Positions 23,415-36,238 of a stretch of 64,000 bases of DNA are shown here, piece after piece. Position 1 is the stretch's first letter; every line of letters begins with the position of its first letter. The stretch comes from Notospermus geniculatus (lineage: Eukaryota; Nemertea; Pilidiophora; Heteronemertea; Lineidae). Under the pieces are notes generated by a model. That model was given only the letters and a program-made list of their open reading frames with translations, was not told the DNA's origin and did no database searches. The position numbers and the translations under genes are program-made. The stretch covers positions 12,521 to 76,520 of the forward strand of contig NMRB01000340.1 in the NCBI GenBank assembly GCA_002633025.1, given 5' to 3'.

Positions 23415-23946
23415 TTAACCCTTTCAGTGCTAATGCTGTCTTGTTATATACACTGATTTCACACGATTGCAGCGCCCCTGATAGAATTTCTGGCAGCGAC
23501 TTCCGTAATTTCAACCTCACTATCAGGAGTAAGGCAAATATTTCCTAGATCGAGGTTGCAAAACATGTGTTGGTTCCCGATACCGCCGCCAGGGATCCAT
23601 CCCCTGGTGGTGGCATTGGGAACCAATACGTGCAATTCAACCTCAATCCAGGAAATTTTTCCCCGTACTCCTGGTAGTGAGGTTGAAAACGGAAGTGGCT
23701 GCCAGAAATTCTACCTGGGGTGCGAGATGTGAAATCAGTGTACCGTATTGCCGAGTGGTTTAGTTTTCTTTTCTGACGGAAACAAAAGGATGGCATAGCA
23801 TGTGGCATAAAGAAGCTTACCTGAGATGGGTTGTCCTGATTCGACTCCTGATCAGGAGACCAAAGCTGATAGTCAACCAACTGATGCTGCTGGCATTATT
23901 TGCCAGGTAAAAACCCAGCATCGAGTGGTTAGCACTAAAAGGGTTA
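23415..23946. mobile_element. Long fold-back MITE with TTAACCCTTT ends
   Basis: The outer ends are TTAACCCTTTCAGTGCTAA and TTAGCACTAAAAGGGTTAA. Inside lies a second long inverted repeat (about 23450-23740) with arms containing AGAATTTCTGGCAGC / GCTGCCAGAAATTCT and complementary AACCTCACTA / TAGTGAGGTT. The TTAA borders with CCCTTT are typical of piggyBac-type ends. Between the inner and right outer arms (23745-23920) is a segment with a tRNA-like GCCGAGTGG. No transposase is present. Confidence 0.75.
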
Positions 23947-24515
23947 ATGGGTTGAGTTTCTACTGCCTTTGATGTTGTCTGATTGCTATTCTATGTGTCT
24001 GTGGCTGTGCAGACTTGTGGATAAAACCAGCCAGTCATTCTTGAAGTTGAAGAGTAGAAAGTGGCAAAAACCAATCCACTCTGGCTGATCAGCATACTGT
24101 CCTGTGGCTCCTTTATTACCATCAAATGTCACAACCTGAAGGAGTAGGGGAACATGGACCGATGATCAGATGTTTTATGGGACCTGTTTGCGACCTTTGG
24201 CAAGTCACTTACTTATACTTGCCTTGTCGCTTCTTGAAAAGCAGATGCCTTGACTTGAGAAATGAAACCTTTCGTTGTGGAAACTACTGTTGATTTGTGG
24301 TAAGACATGAATTTAGCCTGTGGTTGTACTGATGCCAGTTGGTCATGGGCCAACAATCCAGGCTAAGTGAGTTATTAGCACAAAGCATCCCGACTCATGA
24401 CTCATTGCTAATCTCAGCAAAAGTGCTTACCATGAAAAGTGAAACATTGCCATTGGCTTCAAAAAAAGAACATTCCCTCATGAACTTCAAGCTAACATTA
24501 TGATTCCTAGATTTA

Positions 24516-24632
24516 GGGTCCATATTCATAAAGCTATACTTAAGTCTAAGTGTGACACTTAGGCCTATCCTTTGTTCAACACAAAAGATAAGTATCACAC
24601 TTTGACTTAAGTTTGTTTATAAATATGGACCC
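24516..24632. mobile_element. Fold-back element with GGGTCCATAT ends
   Basis: GGGTCCATATTCATAAAGC on the left faces TTTATAAATATGGACCC on the right, with inner complementary ACTTAAGTCTAAGTGTGA / TCACACTTTGACTTAAG. It is about 117 bases and non-coding. It lies 80 bases from another fold-back element. Confidence 0.8.
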
Positions 24633-24710
24633 AGGTCATTTGCTTTTCAAAAGATCTGGGGCCAAACCTCAGACTTTTAGGTTCCTTGAGTGACCTACAT
24701 GTAGTAAAGC

Positions 24711-24818
24711 ATCCTCCCACAGCAGGGGTTTTTACCTCTCTCCTCTTCATAAACTCACACAAACTTTGTGTGCGAGTGTATGAAGAGGAACGAGAGCAAA
24801 GCCCTGCTGTGGGAGGAT
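24711..24818. mobile_element. Small fold-back family, copy 1
   Basis: The arms ATCCTCCCACAGCAGGG and CCCTGCTGTGGGAGGAT are perfect complements, continuing through CTCTTCATA / TATGAAGAG. The same element occurs at 36144-36238, which shows it is a mobile family about 95-108 bases long rather than a unique hairpin. Confidence 0.85.
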
Positions 24819-26477
24819 ATAGTAAAGGAAATGCGGAAGGAAACAAGTACCTCCCAGAGAAAACCTGCACTGTCAAAGTCCGTCACTTCAATGGATGCTC
24901 TTCTGGTTCAAATATGTTGTAAAAGTAAAAGTATTTGTTGGTTATTTTAGAAAGAATTCTTGAGAATCTTCCCAAATTGCTGTAGGTCCAGACCTTGTCA
25001 CCTCTTGATTGCTTTCAGCACCCTGTTTCCAAGAAATAGCTCACAATTTTACAGCTGAGTCAATGCGGATAATTAACGAGGCAGGAATTGTTTTTCATTC
25101 GTGGTATCTTGATTTTTTCATGGTGGAACATCATCTATCTTTTAGACAAGTAACATACATAACTTTTAAATGTTTCCACAACTTGGTGTATGTTTTACAC
25201 ACCTGCTGCTAAAGATAACACTGTCAGAAGTGATTCACAGTCATGTTACTACTTGGCCAACTATGCATTTGAAAACAATCACTCATAATCGGTTTAGAGT
25301 TCAGTTTGAATGAAATTCATGGAAATTCAAGAAACAGATTGCCATCTGAAAAACTCTGCTTCTTTCATAATGTTGGGTCCCCCCCCCCCCCTGTAATTTA
25401 AGTCAAGGAAATTATTGGGGTGGGGCAAAGACCATTTTAATTGAAGAATCAGTTGACGGAAATAAATCATGTATTTGACTGTTACTTACTGCAGATGTGT
25501 TGTACTTAGTAAAACATGCCTAAAAGAAAAATGAATCACCCAGAAATATTTTTCTTGGTACTGGTTATCTGCAGGTGATATACCTGTAGATTACATTTCC
25601 TGGATCTGTCTGGCCGCTGTTCATTTCAATAGAACTTGCACATTATTTTCCACGCTTTCAAGACTGAGTTGTGGCCAACTTGAAAAAATCTGAAAGCCTT
25701 GTTCGAGGGAGTTAGACGGAAGTGGTAAGCTGGCGTTTCCTTTGATTCAGCTCTTCTGTGGTCGGATGATAAGATTGTGGAAGGCCACTGTCTGGATGGG
25801 GCGATTACATTCAGGTATTTTGAAAGCAAAGATCACAGCAGTGTATAGGTATGTTGCCAACTGGTAAACGCCAAAATGTGACAAGATGCACGGCTGTTCA
25901 TGTCCATTTATAAGTCAGACTATTAGGTGGAAGTCTTTGTTGGGTAACTTCTGAATATGATGACAACTAATTCTGAATACACTCTGTTCACACACTGAGC
26001 AAAAAAGTGAGAAGACTGTGAAGATCATGTTGGTTAGAGGTTGGGCAACGGGGTGATGTTTTTAGGGGAAGGTGATATGGACTTTGGTGATTCAAGATAA
26101 AGCTTTATAAATAATCCTTTACTGAGCGCAAAGGTGTTTTGTACTTCAAAAGCTGCATGTCGGGAGGTATTTTTCAGGTTTTGATGGTTTATGTCCTAGA
26201 ACTAAGGTGGTTGTTGTGCTATCATGATGCAAAGCTGGTTCTGTGCCAAAAATCTACAACACAAATGGATGATTAATCTGTTTATGAGTTTATTGCTCAT
26301 GAATTACAACCAAATCTGCATGTGCTGTGGTTATTTTACTGTCCCTTGTAAAATGTTCAGTTGCCAAACAGGGAAAGAAGGCCGGAAGTGTTGTTTTTGT
26401 TTGAATAATGAGAATATAGCAATAGGCCATAAATATTTCCCAACACTTCAGTGAAGAACATGATATCCTGAACTAGA

Positions 26478-27065
26478 CCTAGCAGAATCCATCCTTCAAT
26501 GACATGGAATGGTAGGCTTAATACTAACAGAAGCCATCTTCCCTGACATGGAATGATAGGCCTAATACTAAAGAATCCATCCTTCCCTGACATGGAATGA
26601 TAGGCCTAGCACAAACAGAATCCATCCTTCTCTGACATGGAATGATAGGCCTAACACAAACAGAATCCATCCTTCTCTGACATGGAATGATAGGCCTAAT
26701 ACTAACAGAATCCATCCTTCTCTGACATGGAATGATGGGCCTAATACTAACAGAATCCATCCTTCTCTGACATGGAATGATAGGCCTAACACTAACAGAA
26801 TCCATCCTTCTCTGACATGGAATGATAGGCCTAACACTAACAGAATCCATCCTTCTCTGACATGGAATGATAGGCCTAATACTAACAGAATCCATCCTTC
26901 TCTGACATGGAATGATAGGCCTAACACAAACAGAATCCATCCTTCTCTGACATGGAATGATAGGCCTAACACAAACAGAATCCATCCTTCTCTGACATGG
27001 AATGATAGGCCTAACACAAACAGAATCCATCCTTCTCTGACATGGAATGATAGGCCTAACACAAT
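26478..27065. repeat. 45-base minisatellite, about 13 copies
   Basis: The unit TGACATGGAATGATAGGCCT followed by AACACAAACAGAATCCATCC and TTCTC is 45 bases long. Because the period is a multiple of three and the unit lacks stops in two minus-strand frames, it creates open frames of 168 and 191 codons of 15-residue peptide repeats. There is no start context, splice support or compositional sign of coding, so these frames are by-products. Copies vary mainly at CACAAACA/TACTAACA. The array ends at a degraded unit near 27065. Confidence 0.92.
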
Positions 27066-27510
27066 TTGTCCTCTGACATGAATGATGACGTCAGCTATGA
27101 TGAATATATTCATGGAATTCCCAGCAATTTTCAATATTTTCAATAATTGTCTATTTGCAGAGTTACAAAAATCTACCCAAAACTATTTACATTTACCTCA
27201 CACCAATGGGATAATTATAATCTATTGAATATTTGAAAGAAAAGTTAAAAGAAAAATGTCCCAGTGTTGTATTGATTGTGTTTGAGGGTGTTCAATATCA
27301 ACAAAATTTCATTTGTAATTTTCCCGAAACCAAACTTGATCGAGTTTCTTTGTTGTTGTAGGGAAAATCGATGTGACATAGCCGCTGCTAAAATATCATA
27401 TTCCAGAAAGTTCTAAATGCCCATGGCACTTGTTCTTAATTCAATAATGGCACTTAGATGTAGACAACTTGTGTCAAATGGTTACATGGAATCAAGTTTG
27501 ACTAAATTTT

Positions 27511-28021
27511 CACCAAATTGATGGAATGCTGCTATTAGCAAAAGACTTGTCAATTGCCACACCACGTGAGAAACTCTTGGCTGTGGGTTGATTCTGCAGC
27601 CTACAGCCATGAAACTGATCGCTGGATGCCAGGTTGAACCAGCTGCAAGGGTTAAAATCCGTTTGACTAAAGGGGCTGTTCATTTTCGTCACTTGAGGAA
27701 TCTGAGTTGTGATCCTTCGGAAAACAGAAAAAGCTATGCACTTGCAAATTTCAGGGATTATTTGTTGTACTGTACAGAATAATCGCTGCAGTTTGCAGGT
27801 TCATGGCTCTCTCCACTTCCTCAAGGATCGCAACTCAAATTCCTCAATTGACGCCTTGAAAATGAACAGCCCCTTTTCACCAAGTTTGACGGAATGCTGC
27901 TAAAAACTTGTCAATTGCCACACCTCGAGAGAAACTCTTGGCTGTGGGTTGCTTCTGCAGCCTACAGCCATGAAACTGATCGCTGGATGCCAGGTTGAAC
28001 CAGCTGCAAGGGTTAAAATCC
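27511..28021. repeat. Direct repeat enclosing an inverted repeat
   Basis: Copies 27511-27660 and 27878-28021 share TGTCAATTGCCACACC, GAAACTCTTGGCTGTGGG and AGCTGCAAGGGTTAAAATCC. Between them, AAAGGGGCTGTTCATTTTC (27669) faces GAAAATGAACAGCCCCTTTT (27858-27877), with complementary GATCCTT / AAGGATC further in. The layout looks like a fold-back element flanked by duplicated DNA, or a complex rearrangement. Confidence 0.75.
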
Positions 28022-29655
28022 GCCATGCCTGTGGTCTCCTCTCCCTCGATCTCTCTCTAAAAGTGCAGTCCAAAGTCGCAGTACCCAGAGGCCTTTGATA
28101 TAACGTGACTGTCTTTTAGCTGGTTCTTCAGTCTCTTTCTGTTTCAAACAACAGAATGTCTGACTGCTTCACTACCAGACATCAGAAAAGAACCCGCCCA
28201 ATAACCAGGCCAGTAGCCTGGTTCACCACTTCTGATGTCACCCAACCTCTTATCTATAAGAACGTGAGTATTGAGCTAAACCTCTCGGTTGTGGCCATCA
28301 CGGGTGAATAGGGAATAGGTCTATCCTGATCCACCCTACTCAAACAACACAAGGATATAAAGTGAACCAAAGCCAGCAGATGACAAATACTCAAAGATGA
28401 CAATGATATTATCATTAATCATAATATCCTCCAAATCCTTAGTCTTTGTTGGTCTTATTTGTTAGGTATAGGTTTACCTGGCCAATTATGGTCTCTTTGT
28501 CTTGTTGAGACTATCAAAACAACGTCAATCTCCTGTTGTGATATCAAACCCAGTGCATCCTTCTGACAGGAAAAATAGAAAAACTCCGAAAGTCAAAATC
28601 TTAAGGGTAAGAGCAAGAGTGCACGTTATACTGGGCTAATTATGGTCTCTTTGTTGTTGGTGAAGGATCAGAAGAAGCTGGGATGTTTGTTATGTTTCAG
28701 TACACCACAGGGTATATCTTTGGATGGGAAACATGTAGAAGAAAGCTGATGAAAAATATGAATGTGCTGAGATGAGAATTCCTCGCTGATCCCTTTTTTG
28801 GGGCTTCAGGAATGGGTAGGAAGGATAATACTTGTTGACATCACTGAGGTTGGTGTTGTTTTGGATGGAATACTCGCGTGCATATTACTATCGGTTCCTA
28901 AGGCTGCTAAACACAAGATACCCCGGTAACCTTTGTATTTGCTACAAATTTGATTCAATTTTTTCCTTCACATCACGCCATTGCAGTAATTGCCACAAAA
29001 GTCTTCCTGAAGAAATAATAGACCCCAAAATACTACACTTTTTCTGTCAACGTGATAGTTTTCTTTGCAAATTAACCTGCCATCGCCTCATCAGTGGAAA
29101 ACACAAGCGTAAATGCGGTCAAGTTTCTGTCACAATTAAGCTGCAATCCTTGCCGCTGTATAGAATATCTTATTATGGTGGGATAATTTGTCTGTTTCTC
29201 GGTGACATTTTCTCAATTACATGACGTCTTCTGTTCGAAAAACAAAACCCTGGCCATGTTCCTGTCATTATAATGAACACCTTAAAAAAGGTTATAGAAA
29301 ACCCTGTCTAGGTTTACCACAAATTTACCTCGCTGTCAACCAGAAATCAGTTCTGTTCCAAGTCTTTTGTCAACGGCTTCCACATTGTTTTTATGCTTAA
29401 CACACCCAGCAGCATAGCATTGATTACTCAATTTGGTATTTCATCAATTATTTCTTGTGAGAATCTCTTTTGGTCAGACACAACTGATGACTGTCGACCT
29501 GCAGATGTCGATCTTGAGATGTGAAGACAAACATCTTTTTTTTGTCAATATCACATTGATTCTTGCGGGTTTTTGCAGGATTGATTGTGTTTGAAGTTTC
29601 ATTGTTGCTTCTTGTCTAACTTGGCTTCCATCTTTCTTAGCCTACTCAGGCGGCT

Positions 29656-29735
29656 GATTTCAAAGTTGGTGTTAACATGGTGTTTACAATGCATTAAAGC
29701 ATTGTAAACACAGTGTTAACACCAACTTTGAAATC
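29656..29735. repeat. 37-bp hairpin with 6-base loop
   Basis: The arms 29656-29692 and 29699-29735 pair at 35 of 37 positions (GATTTCAAAGTTGGTG outside, TGTTTACAATGC inside), loop ATTAAA. The shape is that of a short MITE. A microRNA-type precursor is conceivable but the stem is unusually perfect. Confidence 0.85.
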
Positions 29736-30220
29736 ACCCAATTGAATGTGAATATCAGTCCAACCTACAGAGTGACTTATTATTTTGGGGAGAGCCAATT
29801 TGTTGGGCATCCCGTGCGATTAATACATTCAGGAACTCAAATGCCCACAACTAACGATCCTTGTCCTGATTTCATCTTTTATGGCCATTTACTTGAATCC
29901 AGAATCCCACGTGCCTCATCTACAAAGTAGAAAAATTTCGTCAGCTCAAAATTGCGGTGCATTTTTCTCCCCGTGTGTGGCTAACAGAAATCCCCATAGT
30001 CTTATCTTTGCCAAGAAAGATCTCCATGACCGCCAGGCACAAGATTGCGTTGTAGTGGTTGGAAACATTCTGTTTCATACCTCAAAAGATTCCTGGAAGG
30101 GCTTGCTACCAACAATTTGTCAATGGATGGACGACACTCTCTAACAAATTGATCGCTCGATTTCTACCTAATTCTACAAAGACAAATGGTCATCAGTGAC
30201 GGATGTGGTCACTTCCTGGT

Positions 30221-30604
30221 TCACCCCTTTGACCAAATCAGACACATTTCTGTCATACAAATCAGGCTGAAGATCAGATCGAAGCCTGGCTGGTCAGTAA
30301 AGTTAGGATCTGCAGGCACGTGGTGCGAGGAAGCTAGGTAAGATTGAACCAGTTTCATCGATGCCCCGTTGATCAAGGTCAGGATTATATTATGAATCTT
30401 GCGGAGATCATGCCTGAAGGAGCCACATAGGTGGCCAAAGCTTGTCTCAAGTTGATCTCCAGAAATGGTGTCATCTCCACTGAAGCTGTTATCAAAAAAC
30501 TCTTGTGGTGACATCTTAGTACCAATCTGAACAATCAGGTTCAACCATCTGCAAAAAATACACCTAATGATTGATGCCATTTTAATTAATTTTTCATACG
30601 ACAA
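30221..30604 (-). other. 127-codon open frame, uncertain
   Basis: A frame on the minus strand begins MSYEKLIKMASIIRC and contains LVQSYLASSHHVPADPNFTD. Its DNA at 30291-30361 recurs in diverged form at 43993-44065, so at least part of it is a dispersed repeat. No domain or splice support is seen. It is more likely repeat-derived than a cellular gene. Confidence 0.2.
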
Positions 30605-33600
30605 GTTGAAGTCGAAACTGATTTATACTTCCCGGACATTTATCTCAGTCAAGTTCATTGCAAACATTTGAAGCAACAAAATATTGGTCCACCGTTGAAA
30701 TTTTTTATTCAATGAAATTTATTAGGGAATTTCAATAGGTTACGCACCATAAATCATTACTTTTCGCCGATTAAATGCATCAGTCAAGGGGGTACACAGC
30801 TGCCACACTCTGGATTTGTATTGAACAGAAAACGGGGTCGTGTATTGGTTAAGTAGGAACGGCCTCTCATCAGATTTTTTTCAAAATTCTGAGGTGTTGA
30901 CATACCATATCATTACCAGAGCATTTGATTCCTAAAATCAATCTTTCCTGATGTTAAACTAGCCAGGGTCACGCCTCCATTTTGAAATAGCTGGGGAGTG
31001 GACATGCAGATTGTTCTCTCTTTTACCTGATACCATATGGTATAATTAGATGTACCCATTGAAAGTGTATCCATTTAGTAGTCAATCAATTTCTAGTGCT
31101 TGTATCCAACTTCTAACAACTTAGGCTTGCAATTGGTGATTTTTATGAACTTGATTGCGAGATAAGTGTGCTTGTTCAATTGGTAAATTGATTTGGATCA
31201 CAATACTTTAAGTGTCAGATTTTGTATCAATGGTTGTATTAACAAGTGACCTTTCCTGATACAGGCTTGTTTTGTTTACTTCAGGTACCCGGTAATGATA
31301 AGGTGATGATATGCTGTTACAAAAGACAAAATATATTGAAAATTTGAAAAGATGAATAGAACTGTTGCTCTGGAATTTGTGTTTCTGGTGTCTTTTGACC
31401 TTTCTGCACAGGTTGGCTCCAGGCATAAGCCTTCGGTTCCACCCAAGGTTTGTGTGGTCTAGCCAGTGGTAAACTGTTGATCAAGTTATCCTGAAAAAAG
31501 ACATCAATTTCAAGAAATATTCCATAAATGCTACAACAATCCCCTCTGGGGTTTAATACTAGCCAAGGGTAATATTTTGAGGGCTCCAGCCGAGACACTC
31601 ACATTGCAGAAATTGACACACGACCAAGTAAAGTTGATATGCTGCCGCAGTGTGAGTCAAAGGGGAGAATGGGATCAGTCATGTCAGTTGGAAAATGACA
31701 CTGTTTCTATTTGGCTGGATTAGTGTGAGAGACAAACCACGTCCCCAAAGGATACTCACAGGCCATACGTCTTCTTGATAATTACTCACCAGACATATGT
31801 AACATCCATAAGGCTTTACAGTCACAGTTTGAAATGGTCTTCCTAACCCTTTGCGGTCCCATAATGTCTTTTGAAATTCGGTGTAGTTTTAACATCTGGC
31901 ATTAAACTTTCATAATATCAGGCCAGATGACTGTTCAGCAGAATCTTCTTTCAGTAATTCATGCTTATGAAGAACTTTGGCAGTATTACCCGAACAGCAA
32001 CAAAGGTTGCCAGTAGTTAAATTGCTCTCTCATGGTGAAAAGGAATTGTCTCCACTCAAAATCAGAGGGCGCATGGTTAATTGGTGTATCAGCCATCACT
32101 CTACACTGTGATGTACTGTGTAACACAATACAGAGCTATTATTTCAATCTCCATTCTCCCCCTGGTCTTGACCAGCAATACTTCATTAAGCATTTGAGGG
32201 CAGAAAGGTAGACCAGCTAAAACTCGGTTCCAATGTTTCTTTTCCTCTTATTCATGTACTTTCGTGCATCGAAGCACATGCAAGATGCTGAAACCATTCA
32301 CTGATTTCAATGTTACCAAGTTATTAATATTTTTTCCATATTTCCTTCTTCATCAATACATTATCTTCCAATAATCATTGTGATATGGTTATAAAACCCA
32401 CTTGCACAAGTAAAAATGTCATTTTTCTTCCCATTTCACATTCAGTATTCAGAAAAGCTTTAATAATTCTTGTCCTTGATTGGTTTGTGTGATGCAAAAT
32501 GTATCATGTGTTGCTATAAACGTCATCAACTTGTGGACAATTGTCAATAATGAAGGAGATATTGTGTGCAATTTCTGCCAAGGTATAACCTGAATTATGA
32601 TATTATCAATAGATAAAGACCATTCATCAATGGTATCACAGAATCAGATCATTCATCCCAGGAATCTGAATAATTCAGAAGATACCTCATTTATCTTACC
32701 ATCCTGGAAATGTTGGTGTGGATGGTCGGTGCGCATCCTGCCGATGGACGACAGCCTTCCCTACAGTGAAACCCTTTAAATTTCACCACAATCTATCTTT
32801 TCAGAAGAAATGCCAGTGTAATTGTGCTCTTGAGATCTTTAATGAGAATCTAAGCCTTTTCGACCATTACACATGTCATAATTCTGTCTCTTACTCCTTA
32901 AGCTGGCTTAGAGGTCAGTCAAATGTGGCTCATCTAATTTACTACGGTTACCAGTGCAAGAGCCGACTGAGCCATCTCCACCTTATTGATGCATAATTAA
33001 TATGGTAGAAATATAAATGACGATCGCGACTCGCTGATTGTCTGTTTTATGAGGCGCATAAATCATATTTGTCAGGCAGTGGGAGTCGTGATATTTTCTC
33101 TCGAAACAATCACGTTGTGGGTTTATGGTAGAGGTGCGGAGACGGAGGAGGTGAAATGGACCATTTTGGCTTTGTGGCTGAAGACGTTGACCTTCAAGTG
33201 CCTTAAATGGTTGACCTTCAAGTTTGCTTGGAGGTGAAACCAATATGGAGGACCGTGATTGGAGTCTTTAACTATCATTTCATCGGAAGTGGACCACCTG
33301 AAAAGGAGATTGCAGAAAGGTGTTGCAGACTGTGGTCACCGGACATGAAACACCCTGTCCCATAAAATCTGCCTGTTCTGATGAAAGACCCTACTGTGCA
33401 GTTTCAGAAGGAAGGTCATTTCCACTCTTGGGGGTAAAGAGAAGGGTAGCTCTACAATTCCACTTTTCTGAGCAACATTTGCAAACTTTCCAAACCCAAC
33501 TCTGCATTCTTCCGTACAGTTGCACGTCTCGTTCAGTAGCATTCACACGATTTTCTGTAATCGTCTTCCCACTATACGTTCCAGCTCCATATGTTGTCCC

Positions 33601-35356
33601 AGTAGGGGTAGACACTGGGATAATTTCCTTTCACAGATGATAGCACAGTCATCATTGTCTTAGGAAGAATAGACAAATCTTCCATATAAGTTAGTCTCAC
33701 CGTTTCTGGTGTCCCCTGGTGGTAAATTATCAGTGTGTTGCGTGAAAGCGTTTCTGGTGAAAAAGACCTGTGCTGCGTGAAAGCACATTGGTAAAAAACC
33801 TAATTGGGTTGGCAGGGTCCTTACTGTTCATGGACAATCACCAGGCAGAAGTCTTGCTGTGGGGGTTGAAAGGAATGAGTGTTTTTACACCGTGCACTCT
33901 GTCAAAAGATGTAAAAGCAGATGCTGACTCTGGTCATGTTACAGCAATTGCACATGTGGGATCTTCAAGTGCAAAGTCCCTTTGAGACTGCATCCAGCAG
34001 GATTGTGTGTTGAACATGGAAACCCTGAGGTCCAATGACTTAGGACAAGGCATCGGTCAGCATGAACCTTGACCTTAGAATGAATAGAAACAACCAATTT
34101 GATTGGCTCCCACAGTTCGGTGTCCAATCTTACTGACCAATCACAAGCTCCTGATTTTGGGGCCCAGGTGATATTGCAGCCACCATTTACTTGTGGCAAA
34201 GTACCCATACCCTCACAATGCCATTTTCACGGCATTTGACCCCTTGGTGAATCTAAGACAACATTAACTCCACACTTTGTCCCTCTGAAGTGCGTGGCTC
34301 AGGTGGTGTCACAAAATCCACCCCATAGAAATCCCACTTCACCCTCTTCTGATTTCTATGGTCGTACTCCTTGCATGTGTTAGCTTGGTTTAATACAAAA
34401 CGGAAGAAGAATCTCCCTCAAGCTTAATGGAATTTGACCCTAGCCCTCCACAGGGTGAATCATGTTACTGCATGTCTTTTTGTAATATCTAATCAACTGC
34501 AACCCTACCCTAGTTTGTAATAATAAACTCAAAGACCCCCAGACGCTACCACACAAGTCATTCAGGCGATCTCACGTGCTGTCATCCCCAGCCGACTTGG
34601 CTACAAAATAGCCGAGTCAAATGACTCCTGGATTTGAGACAAAAGCATGCTTTTAGTAGCCTACTCAAGACAGTTGCAACCAAGCAGTGTGGGAGTTTGG
34701 TGTCTCCAAACCGTGCCATCTTCTTCTTAGAAGACAAAGCAGAACCTCCTGGAGTTAAGTGGTCACATTTGAGCTGGTAGTGGAAAGATTCGCAACAACC
34801 AACAATGCTGAAGTCAATTGCCCTTGTGAAATTCAATTCTGGAATTTATTTTGATTTGAACAATGCAGAAATTTGATTTGATTGCTAGAAAGATAAGATT
34901 TTGTGAAATGATCAAGTGGAGGGACTGAGAAGAATTTGATACAAGTCAGTCAGTACCAAACTCGATAGCAAACCCCCTTTCTACCCCCCCCCCATATTGC
35001 CTTATAAGGCCTCCACAATTTGTGTCTTGGTAAAAGAATATTTCAGACATTTGTCACCCCGCTGAGGCCAGCTACAAGTAAAACAGTTAATCATCCATAT
35101 GAATCCTTGCAAATACCGACTGCTTCGTCACTTCATGCAGCAACTCGCACCAAACTTCATGGCAACAACCTCCGCCAGGCACCTCATGTCAAATGAAAAA
35201 TTGCTCAGCAAAAGAGAAATTAATTGTCAAAATTGGCTTTCCTTAATGGTGGGGCTGTGTATTGGGTCAAAGCATGATGTTTTTGGCTTCCATAATTATC
35301 GACATGTGCCACAAAATATTGCGGTGCTTTTCGCATGGTCAGGCTTGCGTAACGCC

Positions 35357-35404
35357 GATGATTAATTCGTGAAATATTTCAATGATTAATTCGTGAAATA
35401 TTTC
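35357..35404 (+). repeat. Short tandem duplication
   Basis: The unit ATGATTAATTCGTGAAATAT plus TTCA occurs twice in direct succession without change, a local slippage-type duplication of about 24 bases. Confidence 0.85.
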
Positions 35405-36143
35405 ACAGCGTTTTTCTGCTGTCGTTATCAGCAGAAACTCCTGGTTGCTAATGGTGCAATATTATGTGCAAATCAATGAAGTAAACAGTCTTGTTTTTTA
35501 CTAAAATGCCATTAATTGAAACCAGAAGTGAAAAGTTTGAGGCTGTATTTGTATCATTTTCTATTTGTTTTTCGAACACATTTGTTTTCATCCAATCTGA
35601 TTCACGCTTTTTTGTGACCTTAATTCATGCCAGCGAATCTGCACTAAATTTTCTCTGAAAACTTTACCAATCAAATTACCTGGGCTTTTTTTTAATAAGG
35701 TCGATATGAATTGCCACCTAATCCATGAAATCACAAATCATTACCTGAATCCAAACCCTATACCTGTTGTCTCAGATGCTGTATCATAATACACTTGACA
35801 TGTATACATCAATGTGATCTTTTTTCACCTTACTCCGTGTGTACCCGAGACAAAGGTTGAAAAAATCACGGGATTACATTTCACACATCTGAATACACAG
35901 AACATTTGATCTGATCAAGAACTGTACAGAGGTGTTTGTACATTTCCGCGTTTATTATTGTAGGTACCCCTCAAGACATCAGTTTTACCCCTTTTACTAT
36001 CATGTAAACATTATCTTTGGTTCCTCCAGTTCATATTTCCGTACTTCTTACAATCCTGACAGCAGACACTGAATAGAAGGTCACAGAGTAGTTTGCCCCT
36101 TCATCCACAGAACAATGATGCTGCATGGAGCTTGCTCCACATC

Positions 36144-36238
36144 ATTCTCCCATAGCAGGACTTTGGTCTCGCTTCTCTTCATACGCTCACTGTGAGTGTA
36201 TGAAGAGGAACGAGGTAAAACCCCTGCTGTGGGAGGAT
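36144..36238. mobile_element. Small fold-back family, copy 2
   Basis: The arms ATTCTCCCATAGCAGGAC and CCCCTGCTGTGGGAGGAT, with CTCTTCATACGCTCAC / GTGAGTGTATGAAGAG inside, match the copy at 24711-24818. The arms here are less perfect at the left end, so this copy is older or has been mutated on one side. Confidence 0.85.

Noticed and set aside
23745-23870. tRNA-like A box (GCCGAGTGGTTTAG) followed by GATTCGACTCC
   Set aside because: The spacing is about 90 bases and the T-arm positions form a direct rather than inverted repeat, so no tRNA cloverleaf forms; it lies inside a MITE.
26524-27143. Open frames of 168 and 191 codons on the minus strand that look like a repetitive protein
   Set aside because: They are produced by a 45-base minisatellite in a Runx intron; the repeat is open in overlapping frames and shows no splice or start support.
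28832-29224. 130-codon open frame, Cys-rich
   Set aside because: It starts at a non-ATG codon, lies in a Runx intron and has no motif spacing typical of a zinc finger or a secreted Cys-rich domain.
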